Source: Carallia brachiata (lineage: Eukaryota > Streptophyta > Magnoliopsida > Malpighiales > Rhizophoraceae). From it: a stretch of DNA of 64,000 nt. Positions 60,419 to 64,000 of the stretch are shown here, piece after piece. The notes under the pieces are model-generated. The model was not told where the DNA came from. It searched no databases and saw nothing but the letters and a program-made list of their open reading frames with translations. The stretch spans positions 143,357 through 207,356 of the forward strand of contig JADCRB010000094.1 of assembly GCA_021464245.1 (NCBI GenBank), written 5' to 3'. Every line of letters starts with the position of its first letter. The stretch's first letter is position 1. Made by a program: the position numbers and the translations under genes.

Positions 60419-63400
60419 TCGTGTGTGTGTGTTATTTGGAGCAAAACAAAGCTTTGATAATTTCTTTTTCATTTTGACTGCTTTTTCCTTTTGATCAATG
60501 GTTTCTCAGTTCTGCTTGCCATTCACTATGCTTTCTGTCCTTGGATATGTTAACTGTTTCAGTTCTCTCAATTTACATATAATTTCTTGCTCTCTCTCTC
60601 TCACTCACCCGCACACACAACACTTTCTGTAGGTAATTATATCTTTTTACATTTACTTGGGAGTTTCACTTCCGTTTAAACTAGGATGCTTTGTGTATCC
60701 GTATATTTGTACCATTTGGCTATATCTTATCAGACATTTTCCCGCAACTTACAGCATTTTCACTAATTGCATTTGGAAAGCTGAGGGGAACAGGATTGAG
60801 TGCTGCCTATACGTTTAAGTGCCTACATATTTTGAAGGATCTAATGAGCTCTGTTTTATCCTGTCTGTCTAGGATTTACAAAGCATATTTTGTCCACAAT
60901 TTTTTAATGTTTTGTATACTCATTCCATACATGTCGATAATGAAGTATATGCTTGGTCAAAAATAAATAAATAAATAATGAAATATATGCATCTTGCAAA
61001 GACCACCTGGACTTCTTGCTATAAAGTAACTTTTGTTTCCCCTAGAGTTTGTGATCCTTACTGGTGAAGAAATATGTAAGCAATCACATTGATCCTTGCC
61101 TTCATTTTCAAAATGACTGTTTCTCTTATCGTAGGAAATACATGCACCTATTTGTGGGTTTGTTGCTTATATTTTATTACTTTCTCCATGACCTTTTTTT
61201 TTTTTTTTTTTTTGCTTTTCTTCACTTTTTTGACATTTTTTTTTGGCTATTTTGTATTTGTACAGGTACTGTATATTAAGATTGAATTTTTCTGAAGCAT
61301 AGCATCTTTCATCCTCAGCATTGGATTTAAGTCCACACATCCGATTTTTATTCTTTTAAATCATTTGATTGATCACTTAGCATCTTCTTTCTAGTATGCT
61401 GCTGGTCATACTATTAGACTTAGTACATAATTTCTGGAGTGTTTCAGCACTGTTTCTGACTAATGCAGAGTTGGGCCAGCATTATATTTTTATTGAAGGC
61501 TGCAATTACTGGTATGAATTTCAGCATCATCTTGTTACACATTAGTCATTTTTCCTACCTTGCATCTCATATGACAGGTCTTATATTTTTGTTAATGGTC
61601 TGGGAAATAGGAATTGACAGGATTTGGAAATGGGAAATGTTAAGACATTCTTTTTGGAGGTTTCTCTGTTTTTTTTTTTTTTTTGGTTTTGGTTTTGGTT
61701 TTCTGGGGTGGGGGAGGAGGTTGTGCCAGCTATGCAAAATTTTGGCCGAGGGTTTTCTCAGTTTGCCTGTGATCTAGTTTGTGATTGTGCTCTATTAGAT
61801 TTATCTAGGTTCTTAATAGATTCAGCTGGGCCTTTGACTTCTGCATTCGGTTCTATGGTACATAATGTTTGAACGACTGAATATTATGCATGTGGATTGT
61901 TAAATGTTTGTTTCACGGTAGTTTAACATCAAGATAGATCCTTAACTTATAAAATTTCCACGGTAATTTTTTACCATGAAGCCCCGTCCCTTTCGTTGCC
62001 GCAATGGTGGACCTCCACATCCTACGTATATCTTAACTTGTTGCTAGTGACTTTTTGTGCCTTTCTGGGTGTGGCTTCTGTAAATCACTGCTGTATTGCT
62101 TCTGTTGGGCTGCTTTATACCATATTGGTCAGTTGCTAACTCAGCTAGAAGGGCTTAAGCAGAAGTGCAAAGAATGGTGGCTCCTTATGTAGTATTAAAC
62201 TCTACACATGTAGTGGGTAAAAGGCTAGGCCCGTGAGTAGGTCAACTGTTGCATGCTGCATGACTTTTGCCTTGATTCTGAGCTTCCAATTATACATTTA
62301 TTCCTGATTGAACTTCTATTTCTGTCATTTTCACTGATTTTCCCCTCTACCCCTCCTTGTGGTTCTGAATCCTTTTGCTTTATGATATAAAATTGGGATA
62401 AAAGGCCTAACGGATAACAGATGCACGAGAATGTTCCTCAATTAAGAAACTGTTAACTTCCAGTTGTTCAGGGTTACCAGTGAATGCTGTTATTATTTGT
62501 TCCATGTAAAGACCTAACATATGCTGATCACTTTTGCAGTTACATCGGCGCAATGCGGGAGTTGGGTTGCTAGAAATCCTAGACTTCTTCCGTGTTTGTC
62601 ATTGGTAAGTGTTATTTTTCTCTGTGTCGGTTTAATTTGTTCTGTGCTGGAGACGCAACTTGCAAGGTATGTTATCATAAACTCATAATCAATAAATTCT
62701 ATTAGTCTCAGACCTGTGAAAGAATTTTTTTTCCCTTTCGGCTTATCCTTGTTCTCTTAATTTATTCAACTAATCTCCTCTCAAAAAAAAAAAAAAAACT
62801 GTTCATCATAGGATCTTCTCTTATTACAACTGTTTTTTTTTCCACAAATAAAAACTGCAACACTTATTCTGTGCCCTTCCATTTTCAGTTGAACGGCTTA
62901 TAGCCGGTTTGTTTATACATATAATTTCAGTTGAAATAGCTAGTGCATTATGGGGGGTGTTCATTTGTCATGGTATTGGGTCTGAATATGAATAGGACAA
63001 TTGTTGGGCTAATTTCATTTTAATTTGATGGGCTTGTTGTGTCTTAAAGTGGCTTATGCCATTTTTTAGATTCCATCCCTACCCAACAAACTTGTAAACC
63101 ACTCTTTTCCTCTATTCCCATCCTTGAATCATTTTCCAACAGTAACCAAGCACTGGGCAGTTGTTCCACTAAATCGTCTTGTTGTCCATGTCTTTTTTTT
63201 TTTTTTTTAGGAACACTTCCTGTGCCTTTATTGAGTATATTTTGCTCTTTTGATTCTCCTAGGCACACATTAATTAATAATTATATAAGGTAAATTAGAG
63301 TTGTTTTTAACCGGAAAAATAGAAAGGAAAAGCCAACCTGGCTTATTCCAATGTTTTGTATTTTTTATTTTAGTACATGTAAACTGCTTCTACGTTTTTG

Positions 63401-64000
63401 CTTAAGGTAGATTTCTCGTGAAGACCTAGCCATTGAGTTTGACCTGTTCCAAATACTAAATTGGAGTTGTTTAAAAATAAAAGGCATCTCCTATTATAGG
63501 GTATTAGTTTTCTGATGCTACATATCTGGGAATTGAGTAATCCTAGAGTACTGAGACTTCATTTATGGTCTTATATTAGATGTATATGTGAGCTTTACAA
63601 TTTAACATGACATGTATGTGTCTGAACATTTCTAGGAGTCTTGATATAGTAGGGGCACCAGAATTTCAAAAGATAAAAATATATATTGTCAAGCATCAAT
63701 TATCATACAATATAGGAAAATTTAACGGAGCGATATCTAAGTTATAACAAAAACCTTCAAATATCATAACTTGAAATTATGTTAACACTAATCAGCTATA
63801 AATGTTGTTGTACGTATTGGGCAGGTGTGCATCGCAATTACAATTGTCATGGTATTAGACATTATGACGATTGATTAACTACAATTTTTTTTTTTGGACA
63901 TAAGATTGATTAATTACATATAAATAGATAATTTGTCCTTTATTATAATTTTATTTTATTCATCAGCTTTATGATATCTATGGTTGTGAGCATCAATAGG

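Larger units (their letters stand above)
56396..64000. other. 7.6-kb region without recognisable genes, possible non-coding transcript or long 5' intron
   Basis: T-rich, intron-like sequence with poly(T) and one poly(C) run. Exon-like islands flanked by AG and GT exist at about 57016-57085, 59971-60058 and 62541-62605, but no chain of them gives a protein I recognise. The composition and the TATA-like site at its start fit a long first intron of a gene beyond the window, or a non-coding RNA. Confidence 0.45.

Overview
This is nuclear DNA from a flowering plant, most likely a eudicot. The genes have many short exons with GT-AG introns in T-rich sequence, the intergenic DNA is AT-rich, and every recognisable protein is plant-type. 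I do not name a species.

Layout. A plus-strand gene for a nucleolar five-RRM protein of the RBM28/Nop4 family spans 2413-8688 (18 exons) and has one apparent 1-base frameshift. A plus-strand GH35 beta-galactosidase spans 12220-17366 (18 exons, 729 aa, no C-terminal lectin domain). An LTR retrotransposon lies at 21063-27088 in minus orientation, flanked by the 5-bp target duplication TTTAT. A BAH-PHD histone reader of the SHORT LIFE type spans 28990-31539 on the plus strand. A purple acid phosphatase copy on the minus strand (32607-35616) has two nonsense codons and one frameshift. A single-exon conserved plant protein of unknown function is at 41668-42315 (minus). Coatomer alpha subunit is at 44618-49629 (minus, 1217 aa). 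A predicted plastid protein is at 51809-55628 (minus, 11 exons, 342 aa). From 56.4 kb to the end I find no convincing gene, only a promoter-like site and an old, degenerate ~1.8-kb duplication.

The most unusual object is the retrotransposon. It has two ~0.93-0.98 kb LTRs, a primer-binding-site candidate, a polypurine tract and a frameshifted gag, but no protease, reverse transcriptase or integrase, so it resembles the non-autonomous TR-GAG type. Between gag and its 3' LTR, in sense orientation, it carries an intronless WUSCHEL-related homeobox (WOX) reading frame. This frame has a homeodomain, then a single in-frame TGA, then a WUS box (TLPLFP) and an EAR-type repression motif (LDLELHL), all in one frame. 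That is the layout of a complete WUS-clade repressor carried as cargo. Upstream of it are a 44-bp tandem array, a CAGCTC-type array and an A-rich tract.

The host genes are ordinary housekeeping or developmental loci with no evident joint function. Exon boundaries were read by eye from splice sites, frame continuity and family knowledge; no alignment was run.
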